Assembly (NCBI GenBank): GCA_012845835.1 | Contig: JABAKD010000108.1 | Location: 1,094,001 to 1,158,000, forward strand | DNA length: 64,000 nt | Source of the DNA: Undaria pinnatifida | Lineage: Eukaryota > Sar > Phaeophyceae > Laminariales > Alariaceae | Direction: 5' to 3' | Shown: positions 55,356-64,000 of the stretch, piece after piece | Numbering within the stretch: the first letter of the stretch is position 1 | Layout: every line of letters begins with the position of its first letter | Translations under genes and position numbers: made by a program | The notes under the pieces: model-generated | Database searches by the model: none | What the model saw: the letters and a program-made list of their open reading frames with translations, nothing else | Told to the model about the DNA's origin: nothing

Positions 55356-55611
55356 AGACGCGTGCTACGATAGAGGTGCACCACTTTTTTTCCGAGGGTC
55401 CTCCATTTGGGAGCTTAAGACCTCTCCCAAAAAACTGATTTGCATATAAAAAAACACTGCTACCGGATGAAAAATCCCATGGCCTAGGTACACAACGATA
55501 ACCATGCAAAAAATATGACCTAATTCCGACGAGTTGGGGGTAAGGAGCCCCGTCATTCAGAAACCAGTTTTTTCAGGCGAAAAGTGCTACCTCCATCGTA
55601 GCACGCGTCAG
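55356..55611. mobile_element. MITE-like element with about 24-bp inverted ends
   Basis: Left end GCGTGCTACGATAGAGGT and right end ACCTCCATCGTAGCACGC are inverted with one mismatch. About 255 bp in total, no ORF. No convincing target duplication; both outer borders read ACGCGT. Confidence 0.55.
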
Positions 55612-55677
55612 GAATGAAAAAAAATATCAATTAAGCGCTGAAAAGGCGGTCTCCTGAACTACATGTTTTTTGCGTGG

Positions 55678-56545
55678 AAGCTCATGAAAGCTTCCGTGGA
55701 AGCTTCCACCGCTTCCATGGAAGCTTTCATGGAAGCTTCTATCGCTTCCATGGAAGCTTTCATGGAAGCCGTGGAAGCTTCCATGAAACCTTCCTTGGAA
55801 GCTTTCATGGAAGCCGTGAAAACTTCCATGAAACCTTCCATGGAAGCTTTCATGGAAGCAATGGAAGCTTCCATGAAAGCTTCCGTGGAAGCTTCCGTGA
55901 AAGCTTCCATGGACAATATGGAAGCTTCCATGGAAAGAAAGCCCGGGGTCTTCCATGGAAGTAGTGGAAGATGCCGCGGGAGTCACTTCCACGGAAGCTT
56001 CCACGGAAGCTTTACGAAAGCTTCCACTTCCACGAAAGCTTCCACGAAAGCTTCCACGAAGGCTTCCGCAAAAATCTTCCACGAAAGCTTTCACGGAAGC
56101 TTCTACGAAAGCTTCCACGGAAGTGCTTCCCCGGAAGCTTCCACGGATTTGAAAGCTTCCTCGAAAGCCCTCCACGGACTTTTAGGTTTTTGTGTTTCTT
56201 TCACGGAAGCTTTCGCGGAAGCTTCCATGGGATTATTTTTTGAAAGTTTCCGTGGAAGAAAATTATTACCCGGTATTTCTTATTTCTAATTTCTTATTTA
56301 CTTCCACGGAAGCTTCCGTGGAAGAAAATTTACCTCCGCGAAAGCTTCCGTGATAGCTTCTGTAAAAGCTTCCGTGAAAGCTTCCGTGAAAGCTTCCGTG
56401 GAAGTTTCTGTGAAAGTAACTTCCGTGAAAGCTTTCACGGAAGCTTCGGTGGAAGTAACTTCCGCGGAAGCTTCCACGAAAAACTTCCGTGGAAGTTGCT
56501 TCCACGGAAGCTTCCACGGAAGCTGTTATGGAAGCTTCTTATGCC
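55678..56545. repeat. Satellite of quasi-palindromic GGAAGCTTCC units
   Basis: For about 870 bp, AAGCTT sites recur at spacings that are mostly multiples of three (9, 12, 15, 24 bp), linked by CATGGAAGC, CACGGAAGC or CGTGAAAGC. The left half favours CATGGAAGCTT, the right half CGTGGAAGCTT or ACGAAAGCTT. Each unit is nearly its own reverse complement, so all frames on both strands stay open (EAS/EAF on plus, GSFHGSF on minus). These open frames should not be read as genes. Confidence 0.9.
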
Positions 56546-56559
56546 CCAAGAGATTGAAC

Positions 56560-58718
56560 CCCCCCGTTCTGCGGTGCTGGCGTTGTATACGAACTTCAGC
56601 TAGCTAGGGATTCCACACGGTGCTGTGTGGTGTCGACCGGGGAGAGGTCGGTTTTCGTCCCCTGTTTGTTGGAGTTGATGGGGTAGCCGTTGAGCAGGCC
56701 CGGAGGCCTAAAGCGGAGTAGCTTAGGGCCTTCAAACAAAGGGAACCGCGGTGTGCCGCACGTTAAAACCTGTCTTGTCTACATATTTTTGCTTTGTTAA
56801 CGAAGAAGCACAACACTTACCTTAAGAGACCACCGCAGCGCTAGCTCAGCAGAGCAGCGCCGTGCGGTCCCGGGCAGTGCCACACCTTGCCGTACCGTGC
56901 GGTGCTGTGCTCAACCGTGCGTTGCGGCACTGTCCAGTGCTGTGACGTGCTGTGCCGAGCTGCGTGCTGTGCTTGCTGTATTTGCTCTTTCGTACATGCC
57001 AGGCCTTATCCGACAAAGTAGCATCGAGCAGTACCGAGGTCCACCACATCCGATTTGTAGGTATAACATCGTTCAGACACATAGAATGCTCATCGTTGCC
57101 CTCAGCTTGGCTAAAGCTAAGCAGCGCACAGCCACGAGTCGTGCGGTGCTGTATGGAACGATTTCTGGAGCGGGGATAAAGTCCTATCCTCATCGGATGC
57201 GTCGGAACGCCCCCCCCCCATTATCTGGCCTATATCCGCCCCAGGTGTTTCTGGCTCTACGAGCTGCACAGCCAATCCACGATAATTCAATGTAAATAGA
57301 TGATTGTCACACCATCATGCGGGACAGTGTCGGCCCGCGGGAGTTGTCGTCCCCAGCTTGTCAGGATTTCTGAAACGGGCATAGGACTCTATATCCTCCC
57401 GTGGTGGCCCTGCCCTTTGTCCGAGCCCCAGCCAATCAGCGGTAAGCGAATATGGGGTTCTGCGCCGTGCGGGGTGGTGCCGAGACGAGAGGTCATCGTT
57501 CTTGTTCCCGCGTTTTTGGAGGTGTAGAGACTCGGGCGATTTATGAATCGGGGATGGGACCCTATCTTTCCCGTGTGCGACGGAAATGCTCCTCATTGAA
57601 TGGGCCTCCATCCGCCTAGGACGACGCTGTGGAGCTCGAACCAATCAACAATTAGCCAACGGGATTGTGGTTTCTTCACCGTGCGGGGTCGTGTCGACCT
57701 GGGAAAGCTCAGTTTTCTTCCCCGGTTGGTCGATTTTTTTTAGATATGAAACAACCCCTGGACAGAGGATGGGATCCTATCCTCCCGAGGTGGAGCTGGC
57801 TCAAAATACAAACCATAGCCAATCAGAGATCGGCCGGCGGGGTTGGGATTTCCACACCGTGCGGGGAGGTATCAACCCCGATGGTATCCGTGTTTGTCCT
57901 CGGGCTGTCGGAGTTATAGATGTGTGGATGGATTTCGATCCCGGCATGTGACCCTATCGTGCCCGGGTGGCGCCTACTTTGCGTATGAATCCCGGCCAAT
58001 GAGCGATCAGACAAAAATTACATGTGCTTCGCCTATAACAACTCGAGCCTGTTCTTAACTGTCAAAATCGTAAGCGCTATAATTGCGCACTGTATTTACA
58101 AGAAGTGAGCAACCTACAGCTAGCAACAAGCAGCAGCATTGCTACAGCATTCGAGGAGATGATTGACGAAGGCAGCGATACCACCGTGCTTCACGCCTGG
58201 AAAAACGTCAGCACGTCTCTCCACGATCAGAGAACACACAGACAGTCGATCTAGATTACACTATTATACTCGGAGTATCATGCATGGTATATTCCAGAAG
58301 CTGGTTCAGTGCGTGCCTCTCGTTGGCTACGAAGAGAACACGCAGCAGTCATGGTCAGTCACCTTGCTGGCCCCGGATGCTTGGTTGAGTGAAAACATCA
58401 TAAGAAACGCACTCGACACGTTTCGTCGCCAGATTAAAGGGTCGGTCGGCATGTGCTCGGATTTATCCGATCGAAATCTGGTGAAGCTCGGAATCGGATT
58501 CACTAAAAAAACGGTGGTAATCCGTTGTGATGGTTGTTCAGTCTATATCGAACTCTTGGCATTAGCTTACATACTGTACGCGTAGGCTATGATCGTGTGT
58601 GGGGTTACTTTTTTTACTCTTATATCAAGTATTGAATCGGACAATTCGAAGTGCTCCCCTGCCCTACCCGAAGCATGGGTGCCGGCGATGGCGATGCCGC
58701 ACCCATGCAGATCTCTTG
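56560..58718 (+). repeat. Family E dispersed repeat, long plus copy with an insert
   Basis: TTCTGCGGTGCTGGCGTTG at 56567 matches the reverse of 15650. Repeat units with CACCGTGCGGGG.GGT follow, then the 3' half and the terminal hairpin (58673-58708) and CTTG at 58715-58718. Relative to the minus copy, about 470 bp (56684-57153) is extra. That insert is rich in GTGCGGTGCTGTG near 56865-56985 and has no assignable class. Confidence 0.75.
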
Positions 58719-58774
58719 TATATTTATGTATACCTGGAATCTCTACTATTTTGATATTACTTGGATTCATGTTG

Positions 58775-59285
58775 GACCAATAGGACGTTCCGTATGTGTT
58801 CAACGACCCCATGGCGCGCACCACGGTAGCAATGATCCAACGGATTGTTCTATAGGATCCTATGGGATATCCGAGTGGAAACTTTGGTCCCATAGGTTTT
58901 GTTGACGTCTCGTTATCCTGTTGACCATTCCAATCGTACATTATGCGATACAGTAACTAACTGCAAAAAAGGAAGTTCCGTGGGACGCCCTATGGGACAT
59001 GCGACATCCGATGGGTTGTTTAGGATCCCGTAGTCGTGATGTGACTGTGGGGCATCTCATTCCTGGTAGGGAGTTGCCATGGGACATCCCATGGGACTTC
59101 CTATGGAATCTAACCCTTCCTATGGGATGTCCCATGATTGTGGAAAGTCTCATGGGACTGACTTCATATGGGGCTTCGTATGGGATGTCCCATGAAATCC
59201 CATGGGAATTGGGACTCCACGGGAATTCCTACAGGACATCCGATGGGACGTCAGACGGGATACCCCATGCGATACCCTATAGTTA
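58775..59285. repeat. Satellite-like region of GGGACATCCCATGGG-type motifs
   Basis: CCATGGGAC, CTATGGGAT and GATGTCCCATG recur irregularly about every 12-30 bp, many as small palindromes (CCCATGGG, GGGATGTCCC). A related piece lies at 61460-61545, next to the LINE insertion. Confidence 0.75.
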
Positions 59286-59310
59286 ACGAATTAGTCTATT
59301 AATAGTAGTG

Positions 59311-59400
59311 GGGTATCATTAATAGTCCGTTTGACCACTCGCGAAAGGTTTACCACTGCTAGCTTACCCAAACTAAGCCTTACAACACTCTTCCCCCTTG
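59311..59400. repeat. Direct repeat flanking 59.4-60.1 kb, left copy
   Basis: GTCCGTTTGACCACT and AGCTTACCCAAACTAA recur at 60090-60147, right beside the LINE tail. Confidence 0.65.
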
Positions 59401-59560
59401 AAACGGCGGGATAGCAGGTCGGCCGGATATACGGGCGGGCCTGTCAATATCCAATCGGATTAGTTTCCTGGGGATAACGGGGAGGGTGTGCTTCAAGTTC
59501 GACATGAGGGAAAGTCTGAAAAAGTTCATTTAAAAAACTGAAAGATACACTTACTTCTGA
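59401..59560. other. No recognised feature
   Basis: Short unassigned stretch. Confidence 0.3.
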
Positions 59561-59800
59561 TTCAGCTGTGAGATCGACTAAAAATGTGTTTTCGATCCAA
59601 ACTCAGCTTTCTTTGCAAGCTGCGTGTGATACTTCGATCGCGTGTGTTACGGTGTGTGTACCCTCGTGGAAGATACAGGTCAGTGACTCCCCTGCTATTG
59701 CCAGGCTCAACAGGACTAAGACGTTCAGCCTTGTTCTGCGCACGGAAACTGTATAACCCGCGTCGAGGGGGACAAAACCAGACATGTGTAGAATTCAGTA
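59560..59800 (+). repeat. Family C head, diverged copy
   Basis: CAGCTGTGAGATCGAC, AAGCTGCGTGTGATAC, TCAGTGACTCCCC and CGCACGGAAACTGTATAACCC follow the family C order but with more changes than other copies, and the G-rich modules are absent. Confidence 0.7.
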
Positions 59801-60004
59801 TGCACGAAACAAGAAGTGTTGAAGTGTCGGTTAGCTTTTGGAGTGGGCTTCTTGGGTCTACCGGGTTTGTGCGCAAGTTCCTGTGTACTCCCTGTATATG
59901 TGGCAGGCCAGCAGAGGCCCAGCCCAGGCCTGATGCTCGGGTGTTTGCTGTCGAGTAAAGTCCTGATGCTCGGGTTTTTTGCTGTAGAGAAAAAGTTTAT
60001 TCCA

Positions 60005-60070
60005 GGTGGATGGTGGGATTCGAACCCACGACCCCGACCCAAAAAAAACATGGTCTGTCGACGACGCCAT
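60005..60070 (-). repeat. tRNA-like sequence, pseudo-tRNA or SINE head
   Basis: On minus GGTCGTGGGTTCGAATCCCA is a very good T-arm with B-box, followed by CCATCC. Upstream on minus TGGCGTCGTCGACAG could be an A-box, but a run of eight T sits where the anticodon arm should be, so a working tRNA is unlikely. Confidence 0.45.
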
Positions 60071-60149
60071 TTGTTAAGGTATTAGTGGGGTATTAGTCCG
60101 TTTGACCACTTGCAAAAGGTTAACCAATAGCTTACCCAAACTAAACCTT

Positions 60150-61458
60150 GGTGTTGTTGTTGTTGTTGTTGTTCTTACATTAACCCGCATAATCAAGTCC
60201 GTGGTCACAGGACAGGCTCCAGTCACTCTGGAGCTGAGGAATACCCCAGGGAAAACACACACACACAACCCAAGGTGGTACACGCATATATCACAGCTGA
60301 CGCAATTCATGCCTCCACCAGAAACATATGAAAGTGAAATCGGGAGTCAGTCTACGATGTGCCAGGTCCAGGCCGGTGCATACGTCTCACTACTCACGCC
60401 TGGAGAAACCAAATGTTCCGATTGCCACCCAGGGAAGACTACCACGTATATATTACACGTACGTAGTATATATCACTACGCATACGCACGACAGGCGTAA
60501 GTCAACTGGAGAAAAAGAAACAAAGAAAAGAAAAGAAGATAAAGGAAAGGAAAGAAAAGAGAAGAAAAACGAAACAAAACGAAAAAGGCAAGCAGAGAGA
60601 AGAAAAATACAAGAAAAGCAAGAAAAGACAAGACAAGAAAGCAAGGAAAAAAGAAGAGAAAAAAGAAAAGAGAAGAAGAAAAAGAAAAGAAAGAAAAATG
60701 TCATACTAGCAGACCCTAGGAACTGGCTGAGGATGGCATTGGGCTAACAGAGGGTATCACGTCCATCATCAATGGCACCTGGTAGAGAACGCAACATGGC
60801 GAAGAAGTCAGGGCGGTCTTATGCTATCTTGCAACGGCCATTAGAAGGCCCACAACTTTCAATACGATGATGGCCAAACCCAGACTTCAGTCTCTTGGGC
60901 ATGACGCTCCCCCTTCCCCCCCTCCCCCGTTCCTCCCTTACCCCCCCCCCCCCCTCCCCCCCTCCCCCCTCCCCCCCTCCCCCCTCCCCCCCTCCCCCAG
61001 TCCCCTCCCCGCCCCTTCCCCTTCCCCCCCCCCCCCGGCCGCTTAGAGATGCCAACGGTGGATGGCGCCGCCGCAGCCTTTGCGCGTCGCTCTGCAGCTT
61101 TGCGTCTCTCCGTTTCATGACAATTCCGCATGAACAACTCGGCTTCCTCCTCTACTCTTCGAAACCATCTGCAAGCCTTTTGAGCAGCCTTTCGCCATCC
61201 TTCGAATTTCATCCCAAAGACCGACATATCCTCCTTCAGATGATCCATCCAGTCTTTCTCTTGCCCCCCTGAGTAGCCCTTACCCCCAACAAAGTCCCCA
61301 AACATCACCCTCTGTGGCAGACGCTCCTCCCCCATACGTGCCACGAATCCCGCAAACAAAATCCTCCGTTTGCTCACTATCGCCTCAACGCTCTCGGAAT
61401 CTGTCTGGGCAAGCGCGTCGGCGTACGATAGCGTGTGGTCGTCGTGCTTCCAAACCTT
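60150..61458 (-). mobile_element. LINE (non-LTR retrotransposon), 5'-truncated copy
   Basis: It contains the C-terminal end of the LINE protein (61458-60859), a C/G homopolymer-rich part at about 60920-61036, a 3' untranslated region with a long purine tract on plus (60505-60695), and a CAA-repeat tail (TTG on plus at 60153-60172). 5' truncation, a simple-repeat tail and repeated 3' ends elsewhere are typical of LINEs. It broke into the GGGAC-type satellite. Confidence 0.8.
60859..61458 (-). CDS. LINE reverse transcriptase protein, C-terminal end
   Basis: The frame reads HDDHTLSYADALAQ, KRRILFAGFVARMGEERLP and RVMFGDFVGGKGYSGGQEKD, then DHLKEDMSVFGMKFEGWRKA and WFRRVEEEAELFMR. This is the region after the RT domain in many LINE proteins (the R..FaG.vaRM.eeRLP block and the GGQEKDWMDHL block). 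A Lys/Arg/Ala-rich stretch follows, then a Gly/Arg stretch from the homopolymers, and the end TEVWVWPSSY. The catalytic RT domain itself is lost by truncation. Confidence 0.75.
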   Translation of the reverse strand, partial: KVWKHDDHTLSYADALAQTDSESVEAIVSKRRILFAGFVARMGEERLPQRVMFGDFVGGKGYSGGQEKDWMDHLKEDMSVFGMKFEGWRKAAQKACRWFRRVEEEAELFMRNCHETERRKAAERRAKAAAAPSTVGISKRPGGGGKGKGRGGDWGRGGGGRGGGGRGGGGGGGKGGTGEGGKGERHAQETEVWVWPSSY

Positions 61459-61459
61459 A

Positions 61460-62371
61460 TAACACTCTATGGGACATGCCAAGGGACATCCAATGACTAT
61501 CGTGTGGGATGTCCTATATAGGGACCATCCCATACGATGTCGGGCTCCCATCGCAAGTCCTAACCTACAATGTATAGACTACACTGCTGTTGTTACATGT
61601 AGTAGTTTGTTGCTGTGTCACCTGCCCACCTAGGGGACGTTCGGCCTTGTTATCGATATATCGTATCGTTATTGTTTATCGAGTTATCGAAAACATTATC
61701 GAAATACCAAAATTTTTGCGGTTCGATTATTTTATTCTTTATTGAATGATAGGCCTCTATGATGCGTAAAATTGTGAACCTGTGTACCAGGTATAATTCA
61801 CAAACACAATACGAACCATGAATGAAACACAGATCAAAGGTACCAGGCCGGTTGCAAAATTGAGTTTTAACCATTCAATCGGATGTACTCACATCTAACG
61901 TTTCTCAAATTTTTATGAAATACGTATACGCCACTCTGAATCTTCATAGGTAGAACATTTCAAAACATTTCACGCATTAACTAATTCGACTTCGTTCGTC
62001 CCAAAGAAACCCCACCCCTGACCCTCAACCTCCACAACCAATTAGTGAACATCATCGAACAACAATAGCCAACAAGTTTATCACTTAGTGGAGAAGATCA
62101 TCATTTAGGCAAGGGAAGATCATCACACAGCAGTATCATACAGCAGTACCTGGTAGAAGGAGGTCGCCAAGAAGACCACACACCACCGCCAACGCCCACC
62201 ATCACTGCCAGACAGACTTCATTACTGCGTCCCATCGGCAGCAAAACGAAGAGAACCGCCTTCGGGACGCTGACTGTTCGAGCGGGGATCGGACCTTCTA
62301 GCAGGACAACGCACTCAGCGGTACCGGTAAGTCTGACATCATGTGTAATACAGCAGCAGTAGTAAATGTCA
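61460..62371. other. Satellite remnant and unassigned sequence
   Basis: 61460-61545 is GGGACATCC-type satellite. 61650-61700 has TATCGTTATTG-like repeats related to 47640-47765. The rest (61700-62370) shows no gene. A candidate donor-like GGTAAGTC occurs near 62327, without clear coding before it. Confidence 0.4.
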
Positions 62372-63146
62372 ACGGGGGGCGGGGGGAAGCGGGGGGGGGG
62401 GGGGGGCGGGGGGGGGCGTCCTGCCCAGGAGACTGAAGTCTGGGTCTGGCCATCATCGTCTTGAAATTTGTGGGCCTTCCACTGGCCGTCACAAGATAGC
62501 GTAAGACCGCCCTGATTTCTTCGTCTGGTTGCGTTCTCGCCCCAGTGCCATTGATGACGCGCTTGATACCCCCTATGAGCCCTTGGCAGGCCTTATTTAG
62601 TCAGTTCCTAGGGTCTGCTTGCTGCTAGTATGATTTTTTTTTCTCTTTTCCTTTCGTTGCTTCCTCTTCTTGTCTTGTCTTTTCTTGCTTTTCTTGTTTT
62701 TTCTTGCTTTTCTTGTCTTTCTTTCCTTTCCATTTTCGTTTTTTCGCTTTCTTGTCTTTTCTTTCCTTTACCTTCTTTTCTTTTCTTTCATGTTTCTTTT
62801 TTGGCAATTGACTTCGTCTGTCGCGCGTATGCGTAGTGATAGGTACTACGTGCAATATAAACATGATAGTCTTTCTTTGGTGGCAAGGGGTACAGTCGGC
62901 TTTTCCAGGCGCGAGTAGTGAGACGTATCACCAGGTACTGTATAGACTTGGCACATCGTAGACTGACTCCCGATTTCACTTTTATATGTTTCTGGTGGAG
63001 GCATCAATTGCGTCAGCTGTGATATATGCGTGTTCCACCTTTGGTTTGCTTGTGTTTTTGCCTGGGGTATTCCTCAGCTCCCGAGTGACTGGAGCCTGTC
63101 CTGTGACCACGGACTTGAATATGCGAGTTACTGCTGTGAGAACAAC

Positions 63147-63180
<34 letters not shown>

Positions 63181-63182
63181 AC
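62372..63182 (+). mobile_element. LINE 3' end, plus copy, truncated at the G-rich tract
   Basis: It starts in the G-run (62372-62416). The last codons read AQETEVWVWPSSS and stop at 62462-62464, matching the minus copy. Then come the 3' untranslated region, pyrimidine tract (62634-62800), family B sequence and the CAA tail at 63139-63182. Confidence 0.8.
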
Positions 63183-63261
63183 ACAAGAAAAACAAAAAAA
63201 ATGTCATGATTGATGACAAAGCTACAAACAGGTTTTTGCTTACGAATGACACATTGTGCAC

Positions 63262-63575
63262 GCGTTGTTGTTGTTCTCACATTAACTCGCCTTAATCAAG
63301 TCCGTGGTCACAAGACAGGCTACCCTGGAACTGAGGAACTAACTGAGGAACTACCCCAGGGAAAAACACAAACAAACCAAAGGTGGTACATTAGTACACG
63401 CATATATCCCAGCTGACGCAATTCATGCTTCCACCAGAAACATATGAAAGTGAAATCGGGAGCCAGTCTACGATGTGTCAGGTCCATACTGGTGCATACA
63501 TGCGTACGCCTCACTACTCGCGCCTGGAAAAACCGACTATACCGCTTGCCACCCAAGAAAGACTGTGATGTATAT
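63262..63575 (-). mobile_element. LINE 3' end, minus copy, short
   Basis: A short TTG run (63264-63275) is followed by TCTCACATTAACTCG and the reverse of the family B region up to GCCACCCAAGAAAGACTG. Opposite in direction to the copy ending at 63182, only 80 bp away. Confidence 0.75.
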
Positions 63576-63580
63576 ATCGG

Positions 63581-63657
63581 AGTATCACACACAGCTTGCA
63601 AAGATGAATTTCGACAAAATATTCGATCTCACAGCTGGAGTTTATTTTCATTTTTTA
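63581..63657 (-). repeat. Family C head, minus, head-to-head with the next copy
   Basis: GGAGTATCACACACAGC through TCTCACAGCTGGAGT is the reverse of the family C head; the rest of this copy is missing. Confidence 0.8.
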
Positions 63658-64000
63658 TATTATAAAAATTAAAATACACTCCAGCTGTGAGATCGAAGAT
63701 TTCGTCGAAACTCATCTTTGCAAGCTGTGTGTGATACTCCGATCGCGCGCATTACGAGTTGTGTGTCCTCATTAAGGATATAGGTCGGCGACTCCCCTTA
63801 CAGCTACAGTGTAGCTATCAGGGTCAACAGGATGATTTTAGTCAGTCTGTGCGCGGAAACTATAAAACCCGTTTCTGAGGGGGACAAAATCTGACAGCTG
63901 TGAAGGCAAAGGGGGGGCCTGGTTTTGATCAAAAGCGAGCGGGTTTGGAGGGGGGCGGGGGGGGGGGGGGGGGGGGGGGAAAGGGGCAATTTGTGCATGT
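63658..64000 (+). repeat. Family C composite G-rich repeat, runs off the right edge
   Basis: Head ACACTCCAGCTGTGAGATC at 63676, then the TCAGGGTCAACAGG module, and a G run of about 25-30 at 63950-63980. Confidence 0.85.

Noticed and set aside
55663..56289. Open frames of up to 208 codons on both strands rich in EAS/MEAF or GSFHGSF
   Set aside because: They are forced by the palindromic AAGCTT repeat, which lacks stop triplets in all frames; no domain or conserved start.
60005..60070. Functional tRNA gene on minus
   Set aside because: Good T-arm only; a T8 run replaces the anticodon arm and would also stop RNA polymerase III.
60328..60747. Lys/Arg/Glu-rich protein
   Set aside because: It is the purine tract of the LINE 3' untranslated region read in frame.

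Overview
The window is eukaryotic nuclear DNA dominated by repeats. Coding parts are split by GT-AG introns. There are tRNA-headed short repeats, LTR and non-LTR retrotransposons, a hAT-type DNA transposon and long homopolymer G runs, and no bacterial operon structure. The degraded ankyrin gene carries the 'GCPWD'-type ankyrin repeat that is common in brown algae and oomycetes, so a stramenopile (perhaps a brown alga) is my best guess. This is an inference, not a proof.

Layout. 1-4.1 kb: three exons of a YaaA-family (DUF328) gene on the minus strand, the best host gene here, running off the left edge. 4.9-17.8 kb: dispersed and tandem repeats, including LINE tails, tRNA-like short repeats, a G-rich composite repeat ('family C'), a hairpin-ended repeat ('family E') and a probable solo LTR with a 5-bp duplication. 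17.8-22.1 kb: a 5'-truncated Ty3/gypsy element on the minus strand (RNase H, integrase, C-terminal domain). It abuts a frameshifted NADAR-domain gene (22.2-22.8 kb) that follows about 600 bp of tandem repeats. 23.5-29.2 kb: a second gypsy element on the plus strand with gag, protease, reverse transcriptase, RNase H and integrase, all broken. 33.7-35.7 kb: an ankyrin pseudogene. 36-37 kb: an alanine/proline/glycine minisatellite with a worn duplicate.

37.8-41.3 kb: a tandem array of units with divergent tRNA-like heads, one unit carrying a 335-bp solo LTR with a 4-bp duplication. 42.4-43.5 kb: a non-autonomous hAT element with 15-bp inverted ends and an 8-bp duplication. 48.5-52.1 kb: a short LTR element with both LTRs whose reverse transcriptase, RNase H and integrase core are deleted, leaving the RT leader fused in frame to the chromodomain tail. 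52.2-53.3 kb: a TA-flanked inverted-repeat element. 55.7-56.5 kb: a satellite built on the palindrome GGAAGCTTCC. 56.6-64 kb: a second full family E copy, a GGGAC/GTCCC-type satellite, and several CAA-tailed LINE fragments, two of them arranged as a large inverted repeat.

Apart from the YaaA gene, nearly every recognisable coding region is mobile-element or pseudogene sequence. Family C covers roughly 15% of the window (about 9-10 kb) and is nearly all on one strand. Nested insertions give a partial order: solo LTRs lie inside family E and the tandem array, and the deleted LTR element lies inside a family C copy.
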